Shown one piece after another: positions 4,999-6,435 of a DNA stretch of 6,435 bases. This stretch comes from an uncultured Christensenellaceae bacterium (GTDB lineage Bacteria; Bacillota; Clostridia; Christensenellales; UBA3700), in assembly GCA_902373595.1 (NCBI GenBank), contig CABKMX010000063.1, positions 1 to 6,435 on the forward strand, read 5' to 3'. A program made the position numbers and the translations under genes. Under the pieces are notes generated by a model. The model was not told the DNA's origin, made no database searches, and saw only the letters and a program-made list of their open reading frames with translations. Numbering within the stretch: the stretch's first letter is position 1; each line of letters starts with the position of its first letter.

Positions 4999-5967
4999 AT
5001 GGGCTTTCCTCAATTTGTCGCGCGCAAGCTGGCGCGCTCGATGCAAAAGGGTGACGCCAAGCTCAAACAGGGACAAAAACTGCCCGACGGCGTCACGGTG
5101 ACGGAGTACGCCTATCTCGACGACGGGCACGCGATGCACCGTCTCAACGTCTGCCGTCCCGAGGGCGCGGCGGGGGTACTGCCGCTGATTGTAGACATAC
5201 ACGGCGGCGCGTGGGTTTTCGGCGACAAAGATCTCAATCTCAACATGTGCATGCACTTGGCGAAGAGGGGCTATGTAGTCGCCGCGCCGAGCTATCGACT
5301 CGTGCCCGAGGTCACGCTTGACGGGCAGGTCAAAGACGTATTCGCCGCGCTCGATTTCATTTCAAAGCACGCGCTCGAATGGGGCTCGGACGCGTCCGAC
5401 GTCATGCTGACGGGCGATTCCGCCGGCGGACATCTTTCCTCGCTCGCACTGTGCATATCGCTGTCGCCGTCGCTCGCGAAGGCGCACGGCGTCGCGGCTG
5501 CGCCGCTCGGGGTCAAGTGCCTTGCGATGAGCCATCCCGTGCCCGAAGTCCACTCGATATTGCGCGACGAAAACGACGAGCCGTCGAGGCGGTTCAAATT
5601 CATACAGCGCATTTTCGACGGCGCGATGTTCGGCAAGCGTCCGCGCAAACACCCCCTCTATCCCCTCTCCGCGTTTTCGGAATATTCCGAGGGATTGCAC
5701 CTGCCGCCAACGATGCTAATCGGGTGCGAGCGCGACGTCTATGTCAAGCACTCGCGCTATGTGTCGCGCCTGCTCCGCGCCAAAGAGGAGCGCGGCGAGT
5801 GCGACAGGTTTGTCTTTCGCTACACGGACGCGGCGCACGAAAAGACGCAGCTATGCCACGTCTACGAGGTGATGGATCCCACTCTTCCCGACTCGATTGC
5901 CACGCTCGACGACATGGTGAAATTTTTCGAAGAGAGCCGCGCCCGTCATTGCGGCAAAACCGATTGA
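4999..5967 (+). CDS. Alpha/beta hydrolase, hormone-sensitive lipase (HSL) type esterase
   Basis: A 322-aa protein of the alpha/beta hydrolase fold, HSL-like branch. The oxyanion-hole motif HGGAW lies at 68-72, the nucleophile elbow GDSAGG at 139-144 with catalytic S141, the likely acid D246 in IGCERDVYV and the likely histidine H287 in CHVYEVMDP (H280 is less probable). It should hydrolyse carboxylic esters of short- to medium-chain acids; the true substrate is unknown. An N-terminal cap region precedes residue 55. No signal peptide is present, so it probably acts in the cytoplasm. The ATG at 4999 is chosen because GAGGTGA (4990-4996) lies just upstream, embedded in the stop codon of the MBL gene; this arrangement favours coupled translation and roughly equal amounts of both enzymes. 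The reading frame is open further upstream, but only in antiphase to the well-supported MBL gene. Confidence 0.88.
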   Translation: MGFPQFVARKLARSMQKGDAKLKQGQKLPDGVTVTEYAYLDDGHAMHRLNVCRPEGAAGVLPLIVDIHGGAWVFGDKDLNLNMCMHLAKRGYVVAAPSYRLVPEVTLDGQVKDVFAALDFISKHALEWGSDASDVMLTGDSAGGHLSSLALCISLSPSLAKAHGVAAAPLGVKCLAMSHPVPEVHSILRDENDEPSRRFKFIQRIFDGAMFGKRPRKHPLYPLSAFSEYSEGLHLPPTMLIGCERDVYVKHSRYVSRLLRAKEERGECDRFVFRYTDAAHEKTQLCHVYEVMDPTLPDSIATLDDMVKFFEESRARHCGKTD

Positions 5968-6156
5968 ACAAGACGCCCCGTCAAAATACTTTTGCAAATC
6001 CGCGCAAAACGCGCTCCTAAAACGACCGCCGGCGAGCCGGCAAAGACTTCAAGAGGTCGACTTTTCGACCTCTTGCTTGCGCCGAAAATACTCAAGACGG
6101 ACATGACGCAGTCGCTGACGTCAAACGAGTGAAAACAGGCGCCCGTGTTTGTTATC
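5968..6156. other. Intergenic region between convergent genes, rich in hairpins
   Basis: These 189 bases separate the esterase stop from the stop of the minus-strand WYL gene. They contain CGCG-CAAAAC-type pairing at 6001-6014, GCCGG-CGAG-CCGGC at 6028-6041 and a long perfect hairpin at 6050-6075. A minus-strand open frame crosses the region but starts inside the WYL gene with no ribosome site, so I treat the region as noncoding. Confidence 0.6.
6050..6075. terminator. 11-bp perfect hairpin, candidate bidirectional terminator
   Basis: CAAGAGGTCGA (6050-6060) pairs perfectly with TCGACCTCTTG (6065-6075) around a CTTT loop. Its place between convergent genes fits a shared terminator. Neither side has a proper T-run: the plus strand continues CTTGCG and the minus strand AAGTCTTTG. 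It may therefore be a weak terminator or an mRNA 3'-end stabiliser. Confidence 0.5.
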
Positions 6157-6435
6157 TCACTTTTCGGGGGCGTCGGTTTTTTCGAAGCCGTCCTGTTTTG
6201 AATCTCGCTCACAGGCTGCGTAGGCGTCGCTTGCCTCGCGGTGAAAATTCGCAATCATATGCCTCAACTTTGCAGGCTCGCGAATCATTGCCTCTTTGCC
6301 GAATCTGCAAAAATATTGCTTGAGCTGCATATACGAACTGTTGAAGTGATAGAGATTTCCGTCGACCTTCGTCGGCTTGGGTCTGTTCATATAGAGCGAC
6401 TTGAACAATTTTTCCCCCATCGGCGTCAATTCGAC
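6157..6435 (-). CDS. WYL-domain transcriptional regulator, C-terminal part, cut by the right edge
   Basis: The last 92 residues are visible on the minus strand, with the stop at 6157-6159; the start lies beyond the window. The sequence has the features of the C-terminal region of bacterial WYL regulators: FTP-like TPMGEK, then RPKPTKVDGNLYHFNSSYMQLKQYF, then CRFGKEAMIREPAKLRHMIANFHREASDAY. In the family this region follows the WYL domain as 'F-CS--Q---YF--FG--A-VL-P--LR------Y--A---Y'. Such proteins usually carry an N-terminal helix-turn-helix and bind nucleic acid or nucleotide-type ligands through the WYL domain, regulating varied genes including stress and defence systems. The final 18 or so residues (ERDSKQDGFEKTDAPEK) are a charged tail. 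The Trp-Tyr-Leu motif and helix-turn-helix lie outside the window, so the assignment rests on the C-terminal pattern. Confidence 0.7.
   Translation of the reverse strand, partial: VELTPMGEKLFKSLYMNRPKPTKVDGNLYHFNSSYMQLKQYFCRFGKEAMIREPAKLRHMIANFHREASDAYAACERDSKQDGFEKTDAPEK

Noticed and set aside
1..6435. CRISPR arrays, tRNA or rRNA genes, transposases, phage genes, a defence cassette
   Set aside because: No regularly spaced repeats, cloverleaf, rRNA-like stretches or mobile-element proteins were seen. The WYL regulator alone is not evidence of a defence system.

Overview
The window looks like a piece of a Gram-positive chromosome, most likely Bacillota and perhaps an uncultured clostridial lineage. 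The reasons are purine-rich Shine-Dalgarno sequences, near-consensus housekeeping promoters (TTGACA or TTGC-type -35 and TATAAT-type -10 boxes), intrinsic hairpin plus T-run terminators, a lipoprotein signal with no sign of an outer membrane, and a YxjI-like protein. Base composition is GC-rich by eye; it was not computed. The lineage is an inference.

Layout: (1) At the left edge, on the minus strand, is the 5' end of an L-lactate dehydrogenase-type gene (1-248, TTG start). (2) Bases 249-583 are a regulatory region holding two back-to-back promoters, an ACAGATGT inverted repeat and a GTGCGCGCGCAC palindrome. (3) A plus-strand gene pair (584-2570) encodes a LURP-one-related (YxjI-like) protein and, one base later, a large secreted lipoprotein of unknown function. 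(4) A GC-rich noncoding gap (2571-2861) leads into a single-gene unit for an 80-aa membrane protein, with its own promoter and terminator. (5) A second single-gene unit encodes a 294-aa multi-pass membrane protein, also with its own promoter and terminator. (6) A hydrolase operon (4184-5967) joins an MBL-fold metallohydrolase to an HSL-type alpha/beta hydrolase. (7) A convergent intergenic region with hairpins separates it from the 3' end of a minus-strand WYL-domain regulator (6157-6435), which is cut by the right edge.

The complete genes form four short, self-contained transcription units, each with a recognisable promoter; three of the five promoters seen carry an extended -10 (TGT before the hexamer). 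The most suggestive functional link is the MBL hydrolase/esterase pair, whose coupled translation points to joint action on a small ester-, thioester- or lactone-like substrate. The LURP-like/lipoprotein pair and the two membrane proteins suggest unexplored envelope functions. I see no CRISPR array, transposase, tRNA or rRNA, and no clear sign of a defence or biosynthetic system. The unexplained parts are the unannotated envelope proteins and the regulatory structures in the intergenic regions.
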